Source of the DNA: Streptomyces sp. NBC_01408
GTDB taxonomy: Bacteria > Actinomycetota > Actinomycetes > Streptomycetales > Streptomycetaceae
Direction of reading: 5' to 3'
Assembly (NCBI RefSeq): GCF_026340255.1
Contig: NZ_JAPEPJ010000003.1
Location: 310,001 to 374,000 of the forward strand
DNA: 64,000 nucleotides
Positions 16,229 through 27,867 of this stretch are shown in pieces. Every line of letters starts with the position of its first letter. The stretch's first letter is position 1. A program made the position numbers and the translations under genes. The notes below the pieces were generated by a model, which saw only the letters and a list, made by a program, of their open reading frames with translations, did not search any database and was not told the DNA's origin.

Positions 16229-16792
16229 CTACGGCGTGGTGGTGAGGGCGGCGGGTGCCGCGGTGCGGCGCAGCAGGGCGTCCGCGAAATCGTCGACGGC
16301 CTGGAAGAGGTCCAGTTCGGCCTCGGGCCGCAACCGGTCGGGGCCGGAGCCCCGTTCGACGGAGGAGTCCAGGACGAACCGGCCGGCGGTGACGTGGCGC
16401 GCGCCGAGCGCGGCGAGCACCGGGCGCAGGGCGTAGTCGATGGTCAGTACGTGGGCGAGGCTGCCGCCCGTGGCGAGCGGCAGGACCGTCTTCCCGGCCA
16501 GGCCGTCCTGCGGCAGCAGGTCGAGGAAGGCCTTGAGTAGGCCCGTGTACGCCGCCTTGTAGACCGGTGTCGCGATGACGAGGCCGTCGGCCGCGGCGAC
16601 GGCCTCCAGGGCCCGGCGGATCTCGGGCTCGCCGCGGCGGGCCGAGAGGAGGTCGGCGGCGGGGAGATCGCGTACGGACAGGTGCGAGGTCTCGAACCCG
16701 GCGTGGGAGAGGCGGTGCAGCACGTGGCCGGCGACGACGGCGGTACGGGAGTGGGCGGAGGGGCTGCCGGTGATGGCGAGCAGGTGGGGCAC
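16229..16792 (-). CDS. ssuE: NAD(P)H-dependent FMN reductase
   Basis: A 187-residue flavodoxin-like NADPH:FMN reductase of the SsuE family, which feeds FMNH2 to a desulfonating monooxygenase. Visible are LLAITGSPSAHSRTAVVAGHV (phosphate loop, shown in part), GLVIATPVYKAAYTGLLKAF and LPLATGGSLAHVL. The GTG at 16792 has GAAGGAG eight bases upstream. It sits between the dioxygenase and the binding-protein gene within the operon and is the expected partner of the flavin monooxygenase at the operon's 3' end. Confidence 0.92.
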   Translation of the reverse strand: MPHLLAITGSPSAHSRTAVVAGHVLHRLSHAGFETSHLSVRDLPAADLLSARRGEPEIRRALEAVAAADGLVIATPVYKAAYTGLLKAFLDLLPQDGLAGKTVLPLATGGSLAHVLTIDYALRPVLAALGARHVTAGRFVLDSSVERGSGPDRLRPEAELDLFQAVDDFADALLRRTAAPAALTTTP

Positions 16793-16868
16793 GGGGGCTC
16801 CTTCGGTGTCGTACGGGGAGCCGGGCGGCGGGCCGGGCCGGCGGGCGACGGGTGCCAGACGTCTGACG

Positions 16869-17831
16869 TCAGGCGGCGTTTACGGACGCGGTGGTTCCCG
16901 GCTCGGTGGTGGAGGTGCCGGAGGCGATGCCGAAGGCGGGGTCCGGGACGGTCTCCGGGCTGATCAGGCGGGACGGGACGCCGTCCGGCCCGACCGGGAC
17001 GTCACCGTCGACGGTGACCCGGCGCAGAGTGCGCTCGTGGTCGTCGGAGTCGTCCACGCCGTAGTGCTGGGTGGCGCGGTTGTCCCAGATCGCGACGTCA
17101 CCGGACCGCCACTGCCAGCGGACGGTGTTCTCGGGGCTCTCGATGTGCGACTGGAAGAGGTCCTGGAGGGTACGGGAGTCGCGGCCGGTGAGCCCGCTGA
17201 TCCGCTGGACGAAGTTGCCGAGCAGCAGGGTGCGTTCGCCGGTCTCGGGGTGGACGCGGACCACCGGGTGCTCGGTGAGGAACTCGGTGGAGGTGAACAC
17301 CTCGCGGTACTGGGCCAGGGCCTCGGGGAGGGCGTCGGGCTTGAGGGCCGCGTAGTCGTACGCGTTGGAGTGGACGGCGCGCAGGCCGTCGGCGAGGGCG
17401 CGGAGCGGCTCGGGGAGGTGGGAGTAGGCGGTGGCGGTGTTGGCCCAGAGGGTGTTGCCGCCGTACGGGGGGATGGTGACGGCACGCAGGATGGAGAAGG
17501 CGGGGTAGGCGGGGACGAAGGTGACGTCGGTGTGCCACTGGTTGGCGCGGGCGCCGTGGTGGGAGTCGATGCCCAGGGCGTAGCGGCCGTCGGCGGAGGG
17601 GACGGTGGGGTGCGCGACCGGCGCGCCGAGCAGCTGGGCGAAGGCCTCGTGGCCGGCCTCGTCGAGGTGGTCCTGGCCGCGGAAGAAGACGACCTTGTGG
17701 GCGAGGAGCACGGCCCGGATCTCGGCGACGGTGGCGGCGGGCAGGTCCCCGCCGAGCCGGACGCCGCCGATCTCGGCGCCGATGCGCCCGCCGATCTTGG
17801 TGACGGTGGTGGTCTGGGTGGCTGTGGCCAT
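16869..17831 (-). CDS. TauD/TfdA-family Fe(II)/2-oxoglutarate dioxygenase
   Basis: A 320-residue non-heme iron dioxygenase of the taurine dioxygenase/alkylsulfatase (AtsK) family. The iron-binding HxD is in [16 protein letters not shown], the distal His in [20 protein letters not shown], which also gives the 2-oxoglutarate-binding Arg. Such enzymes hydroxylate the carbon next to sulfur so that sulfite or sulfate is released. It is the first gene of the operon, with GAGGAG before its ATG and a palindromic candidate operator 31-43 bases upstream. The sequence is closer to AtsK-like enzymes than to taurine-specific TauD by eye; substrate not certain. Confidence 0.9.
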   Translation of the reverse strand: MATATQTTTVTKIGGRIGAEIGGVRLGGDLPAATVAEIRAVLLAHKVVFFRGQDHLDEAGHEAFAQLLGAPVAHPTVPSADGRYALGIDSHHGARANQWHTDVTFVPAYPAFSILRAVTIPPYGGNTLWANTATAYSHLPEPLRALADGLRAVHSNAYDYAALKPDALPEALAQYREVFTSTEFLTEHPVVRVHPETGERTLLLGNFVQRISGLTGRDSRTLQDLFQSHIESPENTVRWQWRSGDVAIWDNRATQHYGVDDSDDHERTLRRVTVDGDVPVGPDGVPSRLISPETVPDPAFGIASGTSTTEPGTTASVNAA

Positions 17832-17861
17832 GGCTGCTCCTCGGGCAGGGCTGCGATTTAT

Positions 17862-17874
17862 TTCCGCAGCGGAA
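17862..17874 (-). promoter_or_regulatory. Candidate operator of the sulfur operon
   Basis: TTCCGC-A-GCGGAA is a perfect 6-bp inverted repeat embedded in an AT-rich block (TATTTC...GAAATA flanks it, slightly offset). It lies 31-43 bases upstream of the dioxygenase start, where a promoter and repressor or activator site would be expected. The regulator is not in the window. Confidence 0.5.
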
Positions 17875-17879
17875 GAAAT

Positions 17880-18399
17880 AGGCCTGTGCAGGGCACGGGT
17901 GCGGCGGTGCGGTGCGATCTACGCGAGAGCCCGCGGGGCCGGGCGAACCGGCAGGGAACCCGGCGTTCCCCTGTACGGCGGACGGCCCGGAAAATCACGG
18001 GGCCGAGGCGCGGAGGGTGGCGGAGCTCAGGCTCGGCGCGGGGCCGGACAGCGGCCCGGACACCGGCCCGGCGCGGTACAGAGGCCGGGGGTGTGGAGCC
18101 GCGGGACGAGGTGCTCGATCGCGGACATGGCTCGGAGCCTGTCAGCGGGCCCGCCGCCGGTCAACCCCCGCCAAAGCCCCCGCCGCCCCCCTTGCCCGAA
18201 CCCCCCACCCCACCCAGCCCACCATCCCCGACCTGCCCTTTTCCCCCCGCACCCCGCTCCCCCCAACCCCACCCCGAACGGCCGAAACCCGTGGCCGGAT
18301 TTCACACCCCCGCAACGCCAGGCCCCTGCGGGGGGCTTGGCGGGGTGTGCGGCGCCGTTGCACGGGGCTCCGCGGTGTCCCTGGCGGGGCCTGGCCTCT
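17880..18399. other. Intergenic, no gene seen
   Basis: About 520 bases between the sulfur operon promoter and the long inverted repeat. Open frames exist on both strands but lack start signals and have Pro- or Arg-rich shadow composition. The stretch 18170-18300 is C-rich and homopolymeric on the plus strand. Confidence 0.6.
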
Positions 18400-18424
18400 G
18401 CGGCGCCGTTGCACGGGGCTCCGC
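18348..18424. repeat. 26-bp direct repeat, two copies
   Basis: An identical 26-base unit beginning TGCGGCGCCGTTGCACGG occurs at 18348-18373 and 18399-18424, and a diverged inverted copy ends the right arm of the long inverted repeat near 18881. Confidence 0.8.
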
Positions 18425-18881
18425 CCCGGACCCCGCGCCTCAATCGCCGGCGGGGCTGGATTTGGCCCTGGCTTCGTCCGTTCGGGGGCTCAGCAGCGTG
18501 GGGGTGTGGGTCGGGGCCGCTCCGGAGCGTCTCCTCGGCTCGCGCACTGAGCCCCGGCTACGCATGTGCGGCCCGGGTTGCGCGCTCGTCCTGCGGGGAC
18601 TCTCCTGCGCGACCCCGCCCCACGCCCCGGCTTCGGAAGCGGAAGCCGTGGTGGAGGGGAGTGGGGACGCGCAGGGTTGTCCCCGCAGGACGAGCGCGCA
18701 ACCGGCCCGATGAGCTGTGATCAGGCTCAGTGCGCGAGCCGAGGAGACAACCCGGAGCGGCCCCGCGGACCGACCCCACCGACCAGGCCGCCTGCCCGCC
18801 AGGGGCGCAGCCAGGGCCAAATCCAGCCCCGCCGGCGATTGAGGCGCGGGGCCTGGGGCAGAGCCCCAGCAACGGCGCCGC
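18400..18881. repeat. Long imperfect inverted repeat, arms about 220 bp
   Basis: The left arm (about 18400-18621) and right arm (about 18661-18881) are imperfect reverse complements around a 40-50 base loop. Long identical blocks include the outer CGCCTCAATCGCCGGCGGGG (left 18436 onward; right, inverted, up to 18846), a block with CTCCTCGGCTCGCGCACTGA, and an inner block with GCGCGCTCGTCCTGCGGGGA. A mobile miniature element, a very long hairpin RNA, or a pair of inverted intergenic repeats would all look like this. The outer block resembles a repeat common between Streptomyces genes. No protein coding is supported. Confidence 0.85.
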
Positions 18882-19018
18882 ACCCGGCGAGCCGCCCGCA
18901 GGGCAGGGGGACGGCTCAGCTGGCGGGAGGCCCGACCCCGGCGGAGCCCAGGCCCGATCGCCCGGCCCCCCGCAGGGGTCCGGCATGATCGGGGGACCCC
19001 ACCCCCCGAGGAGAGCCC

Positions 19019-20191
19019 GTGACGCGTATGGCCGGCGACAGCCGGGCCTCCGCCAATGCCGCCGCCGTGCTGCGCACGGTGCTGGAGCACGGGCCCGTCG
19101 CGCGGAGCGGTATCGCGGGGCTGTGCGGGCTGAGCCCCGCCGCCGTGTCCCGGCAGGCCACCGGCCTGCTCCGCGCCGGGCTGCTGCGCGAGCTGCCCGG
19201 GCCCGCGGCAGGCGTGGGGCGGCCGCGGATCCCGCTCGACCTGCACACCGGGGCCGTCGGCGGGCCGGTCGCCGCCGGGCTGCACATCGGGGTACCCGCC
19301 TCCACCTTCAGCCTCGTCGACCTGCGCGGCCGCCTCCTGGCCCGCCGGGCCTTCCCGCACCGGGACCCCCGTTCCCCCGGCCTCACCCGCGAGATCGCCG
19401 TGCAACTGGGCGGCTTCCTACGCGAGTTCGACACCGGTCGGCCTCTTCTCGGCGTCGGCGCCGCCCTCGGCGGCTGGGTCCGCCCCGCCGACGGGACCGT
19501 CGTTCGGCACGAGCCGCTCGGCTGGCGGGACCGGCCCCTCGCCGCCGAGCTCGCGCGGGCGCTGGACCTGCCGGTGTCCGTGGACAACCATGCCCGCGCC
19601 GTCGCGCACGCCGAGATCCTCTTCGGCCGCCCGGAGGCCCGCCACAGCCTCGTCCACCTCTTCATCGGCAATGTCGTCGACGCCGCCTTCGGCATCGAGG
19701 GCACCGTGCACCAGGGCCCCGGCGCCGCCGCCGGCGACGTCGCGCACCTTCCGGTGCCCGGATCGGAAGTGCCGTGCGCGTGCGGCCGTACGGGCTGCCT
19801 CCAGGCGACCGCCTCGGACACCGCCCTCGGCGCCGAGGCCGTGCGCCGCGGCATCGTCCCCGAACCGTCCGTCCCGCTGCTCGTGGACGCGGCCGCCACC
19901 GGCGACTCACGCGCCGACCGGCTGCTGCGCGAGCGCGCCCGCGCCGTCGGCCGGGCCGCCGCCCTGCTCCTCGACGTCTTCAACCCGGCCGTCATGGTGG
20001 TCACCGAGCTGTCGAGCGTGCTGCACGACGGGTACCTCGACGAGATCCGCGAGGCGGCCGCCGCCCTCTCCCGCGTCCACCGCGATCCGGGGCGGGTCGT
20101 GAGCCCGTACGCCGGGCCCGCCGTACTCCCGGGGGCGGCGGCGACCGTACTGCTCCATCCGCTCTTCCGTGACCCCTCCCATCTCAATTGA
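19019..20191 (+). CDS. ROK family transcriptional regulator
   Basis: A 390-residue ROK repressor: an N-terminal winged helix-turn-helix (VLRTVLEHGPVARSGIAGLC, SPAAVSRQATGLLRAGLL) followed by a sugar-kinase-like domain (VAAGLHIGVPASTFSLVDLRG, GVGAALGGWVRPADG, VSVDNHARAVAHAE) and the zinc-binding motif CACGRTGCLQ. GTG at 19019 has GAGGAG upstream. It ends 62 bases before mutA on the same strand. ROK regulators usually sense sugars or phosphosugars; here it may control the methylmalonyl-CoA mutase genes or an unlinked target. Confidence 0.9.
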   Translation: MTRMAGDSRASANAAAVLRTVLEHGPVARSGIAGLCGLSPAAVSRQATGLLRAGLLRELPGPAAGVGRPRIPLDLHTGAVGGPVAAGLHIGVPASTFSLVDLRGRLLARRAFPHRDPRSPGLTREIAVQLGGFLREFDTGRPLLGVGAALGGWVRPADGTVVRHEPLGWRDRPLAAELARALDLPVSVDNHARAVAHAEILFGRPEARHSLVHLFIGNVVDAAFGIEGTVHQGPGAAAGDVAHLPVPGSEVPCACGRTGCLQATASDTALGAEAVRRGIVPEPSVPLLVDAAATGDSRADRLLRERARAVGRAAALLLDVFNPAVMVVTELSSVLHDGYLDEIREAAAALSRVHRDPGRVVSPYAGPAVLPGAAATVLLHPLFRDPSHLN

Positions 20192-20253
20192 GAGGGGGAG
20201 ATCACATCCGGTGGTTATGGTCGTTCCCAGGGCACCCCCCTAGCATTCGAGCC

Positions 20254-22109
20254 ATGACGGTCCTGCCTGACGACGGGCTCTCCTTGGCCGCCGAGTTCCC
20301 TGACGCGACGCATGAGCAGTGGCAGCGCCTGGTTGAAGGCGTGCTGCGAAAGTCGGGCAAGGAAGTATCCGGCGAGGCAGCGGAAGACGCCCTGTCCACG
20401 ACGCTCGAGGACGGGCTCACCACCCGTCCGCTGTACACCGCGCCCGAGACGGCGGCCGACACCGGTTTCCCGGGGTTCGCCCCCTTCGTCCGCGGAGGCA
20501 GGGCCGAGGGCAATGCTGCTGACGGCTGGGACGTACGCCAGCGTCACCTGGGCGGCGATCCCGTACGGGTGAACGAGGCGGTCCTCGCCGACCTGGAGAA
20601 CGGCGTCACCTCCCTCTGGCTCACGCTGGGCCGCGACGGCATCCCGCTCGACGGGCTCGCCCGCGCCCTGGACGGGGTCTACCTCGACCTCGCCCCGGTG
20701 TCCCTGGACGCCGGCGCCGAATACGCCGAGGCCGCCCGCGCCCTGCTGCGCCTGTACGCCGAGCGCGAGGTGGCCCCCGCGGCCGCCCGTGGCTGCCTCG
20801 GCGCCGACCCGCTGGGCCACGAGGCCCGTACCGGCGAGGCCCTCGGCCTGGCCGACGCCCTCGAACTGGCCCGGACGGCCGCCGCCGAGTACCCGGGGAT
20901 CCGCGCCCTGGCCGTGGACGCGCTGCCCTACCACGAGGCCGGCGGTTCGGCGGCCGAGGAGCTGGGCCTGTCCCTGGCCACCGGCGTCGCCTACCTGCGG
21001 GCCCTCACCGGGGCCGGGCTGAGCACCGAAGCGGCGCTGGGCCAGCTGGAGTTCCGCTACGCCGCCACCGCCGACCAGTTCCTCACCATCGCCAAACTGC
21101 GCGCCGCCCGCCGCCTGTGGGCCCGCGTCGCCGAGGCCTGCGGCGCCCCCGAGGCCGGCGCCCAGCGCCAGCACGCGGTGACCTCGCCGGTGATGATGAC
21201 CCGCCGGGACCCGTGGGTGAACATGCTGCGCACCACCGTGGCCTGCATGGCCGCGGGGGTGGCGGGCGCGGACTCGGTCACCGTCCTGACCTTCGACCAC
21301 GAACTGGGCCTGCCCGACGCCTTCGCGCGCCGGATCGCCCGCAACACCTCCACCATCCTGGTGGAGGAGTCGCACCTGGCCCGCGTGATCGACCCGGCCG
21401 GCGGCTCGTACTACGTCGAGCGCCTCACCGACGAACTCGCCCACGCCGCCTGGGAGTTCTTCCAGACCGTGGAGAAGGCGGGCGGCCAGGCCGCCGCCCT
21501 GCGCTCCGGGCTGGTCGCCGACCACCTCGCCGCCACCTGGGCCGCGCGCTCGAAGAAGATCGCCAAGCGCCGCGAACCCATCACCGGGGTGAGCGAGTTC
21601 CCGCTTCTCTCGGAGAAGCCGGTCGTACGCGAGCCCGCGCCCGCGGGACCCACCGGCGGACTGCCCCGCGTCCGGCGCGACGAGGCCTACGAGGCGCTGC
21701 GCGCCCGCAGCGACGCGCACCTGGCGGCGACCGGGGCCCGGCCGAGGATCTTCCTCGCCGCGCTGGGCCCGGCGGCCGCGCACACCGCGCGGGCCACCTT
21801 CGCCTCGAACCTGTTCCAGGCGGGCGGCGTCGAGGCTGTGCACGACCCGGTGTCCGTGGACCCGGCGACGGCCGCCGCGGCCTACACGGCGAGCGGCGCC
21901 GACGGGATGGCCGTGCTGTGCTCCAGTGACGCCCTGTACGAGGAGCAGGCCGAAGCGGTGGCCGAGGCCCTGCGTGCGGCGGGCGCCACGACCGTGTTCC
22001 TCGCCGGCAGGCCCGGCACCGCCCCGACCGCCGTGGACGAGTACGTCTTCGCCGGCTGCGACGCGGTCGCCGTGCTGTCCTCCGTTCTCGACCGGATGGG
22101 AGTCGCGTC

Positions 22110-22113
<4 letters not shown>
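20254..22113 (+). CDS. mutA: Methylmalonyl-CoA mutase small subunit
   Basis: A 619-residue small (beta) subunit of adenosylcobalamin-dependent methylmalonyl-CoA mutase, which interconverts methylmalonyl-CoA and succinyl-CoA in propionate metabolism and supplies extender units for polyketides. It has a TIM-barrel domain ([57 protein letters not shown]) and a degenerate C-terminal Rossmann domain that lacks the cobalamin-binding DxHxxG motif, which is normal for this subunit. ATG at 20254 is chosen over upstream in-frame codons. The stop overlaps the mutB start as TTGA. Confidence 0.95.
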
Positions 22114-24302
<2,189 letters not shown>

Positions 24303-24314
24303 GCGGCCGACAGC

Positions 24315-25313
24315 ATGCCCCCGAAGATCGACATCGACCTGTACGTCAAGGGCGTGCTCGACGGGAAGCGCGCGCACATCGCGCGCGCCATCACCCTCGT
24401 CGAGTCCACCCGGGCCGACCACCGGACGCTGGCCCAGCGGCTGTTGACGCAGCTGCTGCCGCATGCGGGGCAGGCCCGCCGGATCGGCATCAGCGGGGTG
24501 CCGGGGGTCGGGAAGTCCACCTTCATCGACGCGTTCGGCACGATGCTGACCGGGCTGGGCCACCGGGTCGCGGTGCTCGCGGTCGACCCGTCGTCGAAGC
24601 GCACGGGCGGCTCCATCCTCGGTGACAAGACGCGGATGGAGCGACTCGCCGTGGACCCCGCGGCGTTCGTCCGCCCTTCCCCCTCGGCGGGGACGCTGGG
24701 CGGGGTCGCGAAGGCCACCCGGGAGTCGATGATCGTCATGGAGGCGGCGGGCTACGACGTGGTCCTCGTCGAGACGGTCGGCGTGGGCCAGTCCGAGACC
24801 ACCGTCGCGGGCATGGTCGACTCCTTCCTCCTGCTCTCCCTGGCCCGTACGGGCGACCAGCTCCAGGGCATCAAGAAGGGCGTCCTGGAACTGGCCGACG
24901 TGCTGGCCGTGAACAAGGCGGACGGCCCGCACGAGCGGGACGCGAAGGCTGCGGCCCGGGAGCTGTCGGGCGCGCTGCGCCTGATGCACCCCGCCGACGC
25001 GGCCTGGACCCCGCCGGTCCTGACGTGCAGCGCCCGCGAGTCGGCCGGGCTGGACGAGGTGTGGAACCGGCTGGAGCAGCACCGCACCCTGCTGGACTCG
25101 GGCGGCCGGCTGGCGGCGAAGCGGGCGGCCCAGCAGGTGGAGTGGACCTGGTCGATGGTCCGCGACGAACTCCTGGAACGCCTGCGCGCGAACCCGGCGG
25201 TACGGGACCTCGCACCGGCCCTGGAATCAGCCGTCCGCGCAGGCAGCACCACGGCCACCTCGGCGGCGGACCAGATCCTGGCGGCCTTCTCGGCCGGTCA
25301 TCCCAGGAACTGA
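24315..25313 (+). CDS. meaB: Methylmalonyl-CoA mutase-associated GTPase MeaB
   Basis: A 332-residue G3E-family P-loop GTPase that gates adenosylcobalamin loading and protects the mutase from inactivation. Walker A is GVPGVGKS (residues 61-68), followed by [20 protein letters not shown], the DxxG-type region [12 protein letters not shown] and the base-specificity NKAD. It closes the mutA-mutB-meaB operon. Its last 16 bases overlap the 3' end of the convergent hydrolase gene. Confidence 0.96.
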   Translation: MPPKIDIDLYVKGVLDGKRAHIARAITLVESTRADHRTLAQRLLTQLLPHAGQARRIGISGVPGVGKSTFIDAFGTMLTGLGHRVAVLAVDPSSKRTGGSILGDKTRMERLAVDPAAFVRPSPSAGTLGGVAKATRESMIVMEAAGYDVVLVETVGVGQSETTVAGMVDSFLLLSLARTGDQLQGIKKGVLELADVLAVNKADGPHERDAKAAARELSGALRLMHPADAAWTPPVLTCSARESAGLDEVWNRLEQHRTLLDSGGRLAAKRAAQQVEWTWSMVRDELLERLRANPAVRDLAPALESAVRAGSTTATSAADQILAAFSAGHPRN

Positions 25314-26140
25314 GCGACCGTGGCGGTGAAGGCCTCCGGGTCGTCCCGCCACGGGAAGTGCCCGGCGCGCCGCTGGACGACCAGCTCGGCGTCCTGGAAG
25401 AGCTCCGCGTACCGGGCCACGACCTCCGGCATGGCGCCCAGGTCGGCCTTGCCCGCGAGCAGCAGGACGGGGCGGTCGAACCGGTCGAGCGCGGCCCGGG
25501 TGGCGGCCGGGTCGTAGGCCCCCTCGGCGCCGTAGCCGGCCGCGGCCGCGGTGTTCCGCGAGGCGTCCTCGGCCGCCTTGCGGGCCTGCGCGTCGGCGTC
25601 CCAACGACCGTGCGAGAACGGCTCGATCGCGTTCCAGTTCTCCGGGGTCATCTGCCCGGCCAGGATGGCTTCGAGGGCGGCGAAGGCCCCGGCGAACCAC
25701 GGCTCGTGCGAGCGCCGCCGCGCGCCCAGAAGCCGCATCTCGGCGGTGACCTCGATGCCGACGGCGAAGACGCTCGGGGTGATCAGGGCCATCCGGCCGA
25801 CCCGCTGGGGGTGGCGGGCGGCGTACAGCGCGGCGAGGTTCGCGCCGGCCGAGTGCGCCAGCAGGTCGACCGTGTCGAGGCCGAGGTGCTCGCGCAGGGC
25901 CTCCACGTCCTCGACGAGCCGGTCGCACCGGTAGGACTCCGGGTCCTGCGGTACGTCCGAACTCCCGGTCCCCCGCAGGTCGAGCCGTACGAGCCGGCGG
26001 TGCGCGGAGAGTCCGCCCAGCTCGTCCAGGTAGGCGGAGTCCAGCATGGGACCGCCGGGGAGGCAGATCAGCGGGGCGCCCTCGCCGAAGACGCGGTAGG
26101 CGAGCTCGGTGCCGTCGGGCGCGGCGAAAGTGTGGTGCAT
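25298..26140 (-). CDS. Alpha/beta hydrolase
   Basis: A 280-residue alpha/beta-hydrolase fold protein. The catalytic Ser is in the nucleophile elbow [16 protein letters not shown], the oxyanion region is [20 protein letters not shown], and the C-terminal acid and His are in [14 protein letters not shown] and [15 protein letters not shown]. The proline-iminopeptidase-like GGPG motif is only partly kept (PGGPML). ATG at 26140 chosen because homologues begin near [19 protein letters not shown]. Substrate unknown; no genetic partner is evident. Confidence 0.85.
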   Translation of the reverse strand: MHHTFAAPDGTELAYRVFGEGAPLICLPGGPMLDSAYLDELGGLSAHRRLVRLDLRGTGSSDVPQDPESYRCDRLVEDVEALREHLGLDTVDLLAHSAGANLAALYAARHPQRVGRMALITPSVFAVGIEVTAEMRLLGARRRSHEPWFAGAFAALEAILAGQMTPENWNAIEPFSHGRWDADAQARKAAEDASRNTAAAAGYGAEGAYDPAATRAALDRFDRPVLLLAGKADLGAMPEVVARYAELFQDAELVVQRRAGHFPWRDDPEAFTATVAQFLG

Positions 26141-26271
26141 GGCGCGGATGCTGTCAGCGGTGCGCCGCTTCGGCAACCGGATTATCCGACGCGGACATGC
26201 CACCTGATCCAGTGCTGCGACCGGAAAGGTTCACCGGGTCGCGCCGCCCGGCAAACCCTTCCGGACACCCC

Positions 26272-27273
26272 CTAGGCCGGGGCCATGACCGAGCCCGCCG
26301 TGGACAGCGCGTGGCGCAGCAGGCGGGTCTGTTCGGCCGGGTCCTCGGCGCCGAGGAGGGCGGAGAGTACGGCGATCCGCGCCTGACCGGCCCGCAGCGT
26401 CCCCATCGGCACGGCCCCGGCGGCGACCAGGTCCACCGCCCCGCCGTGCGTGTAGATCTCGGTGACCGGCCCGGCCATCACCCGGGTGGTCAGCGCGACC
26501 AGCACCCCGCGCGCGACGGCAGCCCGGACCGCTTCCACGATCTCCGGAGTCGCGTTGCCCGCACCGGTCCCGACCAGGACGATGCCCTGCGCCCCGGCCT
26601 CGACGGCCGCGTTCAGCAGCACCGGGTCGCCGTCGGCGTGGTGCATGACCATGTCCACGCGCGGCGGAACCTCCGGCATGGCCGGCAGCGGGAGCGCCGT
26701 GGACCGCTGCGGTGCCCGCAGCATGGTGACCTTGCCGTAGCCGATCTTCCCCAGCAGTTCCTTCGAGGGGTCGGCGAACGCGTCCAGCGCCACGGCCTCG
26801 GTCTTCACCGTGCCCCGTGCGGCGTGCACCCGGCCGGCGAAGGCGATCAGCACGCCGAGCCCGCGCGTGTTCGCGGCGGTGAGCAGCGCGTCGTACAGGT
26901 TCCCCGGTCCGTCGCCGTCGGCCGTGCCCATGGGCCGCTGCGAGCCGGTGAAGACCACGGACCGCGGGTCGTGGTGGTGCAGGTCGACGAGGAAGGCGCT
27001 CTCTTCGAGGGTGTCGGTGCCGTGCGTGACGACGATGCCGTCCACGCCGGGGTCGGCGAGCACCTCGTGCACGGTGCGCAGCAGGGTGAGCTGGTGGGCG
27101 GTGGTGAGCCGGGGGCTGTTCACGCTGAACAGGTCGACCAGCTCGACGGTGACCCCCTCGGGCACCGGCGCGGTGGCCACGACCTCCTGGCCGTCGGCTT
27201 CCGCGGCGAAACCGGAACCCTGCCAGCGGCTGGCTATCGTCCCGCCGGTGCTGATCACGACGATCCGTCCCAT
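26272..27273 (-). CDS. ansA: L-asparaginase
   Basis: A 333-residue asparaginase of the bacterial type I/II fold, hydrolysing asparagine to aspartate and ammonia. The first catalytic Thr motif is ISTGGTIAS, the second is VVTHGTDTLEESAF, and the Lys of the charge relay is in ARGTVKTEAVALDAF. No signal peptide is apparent, so it is probably cytoplasmic. ATG at 27273 chosen at MGRIVVISTGGTIAS. It is divergent from an Lrp/AsnC regulator across 138 bases, which suggests local amino-acid control. Confidence 0.93.
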   Translation of the reverse strand: MGRIVVISTGGTIASRWQGSGFAAEADGQEVVATAPVPEGVTVELVDLFSVNSPRLTTAHQLTLLRTVHEVLADPGVDGIVVTHGTDTLEESAFLVDLHHHDPRSVVFTGSQRPMGTADGDGPGNLYDALLTAANTRGLGVLIAFAGRVHAARGTVKTEAVALDAFADPSKELLGKIGYGKVTMLRAPQRSTALPLPAMPEVPPRVDMVMHHADGDPVLLNAAVEAGAQGIVLVGTGAGNATPEIVEAVRAAVARGVLVALTTRVMAGPVTEIYTHGGAVDLVAAGAVPMGTLRAGQARIAVLSALLGAEDPAEQTRLLRHALSTAGSVMAPA

Positions 27274-27411
27274 GGCCGAGGCCGCCCTTCTGTCGTACGC
27301 GAGTGAGATCTCGTACAGATGTGCTGAAAGCAGCAATGATAGGGAGATCTACGCGCAACGCGATTGCCTGTTTCGCCCGTCCCGCCCCCCGGAGAAGTGG
27401 ATAATTGCGCC

Positions 27412-27867
27412 ATGGATGCGATCGACCGAGATATCTTGCGCGAGCTCCAGGCGGACGGCCGCCTCAGCAACCAGGAGCTGGCCCAGCGCGTGGGCCTGAC
27501 CCCCTCCCCCTGCATGCGCCGGGTGCGCCAGCTGGAGCAGGACGGGGTGATCCAGGGGTACCGCGCGGTGATCTCCCCCGAGGCGGTGGGCCGGGGTTTC
27601 GAGGTGCTGGTCTCGGTCGAGGTACGCCGGGACCGGGAGGCGGTCGAGGCCTTCGAGGCGGCCCTGCAGGACATCCCCGACGTCATCGAGGCCTACCGCC
27701 TCTTCGGCAGCCCCGGCTGCATGCTGCGGATCGCGGTCGCGGACCTGCGCGCGTACGAACGCCTCTGGATCGAGCAGCTCACCGCCCTCTCGGGGGTCAC
27801 CGAGGTCAACTCACAGATCATCATGAAGCGCATCAAGGAGCCGACCGGCCTGCCCGTCGGGCGCTGA
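27412..27867 (+). CDS. Lrp/AsnC family transcriptional regulator
   Basis: A 151-residue feast/famine regulator: N-terminal HTH (MDAIDRDILRELQADGRLS, VGLTPSPCMRRVRQLEQDG) and C-terminal RAM ligand domain (FEVLVSVEVRRDREAVEAF, EAYRLFGSPGCMLRIAVADL). Divergent from the asparaginase gene, so asparagine or aspartate sensing is plausible. Inverted TTGCGC half-sites occur at 27353-27358 and 27405-27410 in the shared intergenic region, but they are too far apart to claim as one site. The 3' end overlaps the convergent metallophosphoesterase gene by 57 bases. Confidence 0.92.
   Translation: MDAIDRDILRELQADGRLSNQELAQRVGLTPSPCMRRVRQLEQDGVIQGYRAVISPEAVGRGFEVLVSVEVRRDREAVEAFEAALQDIPDVIEAYRLFGSPGCMLRIAVADLRAYERLWIEQLTALSGVTEVNSQIIMKRIKEPTGLPVGR

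Noticed and set aside
18440..19405. A 321-codon minus-strand open frame in the inverted-repeat region
   Set aside because: It lies over the repeat and the ROK gene start in antisense, with no conserved motif; the repeat makes it open by composition.
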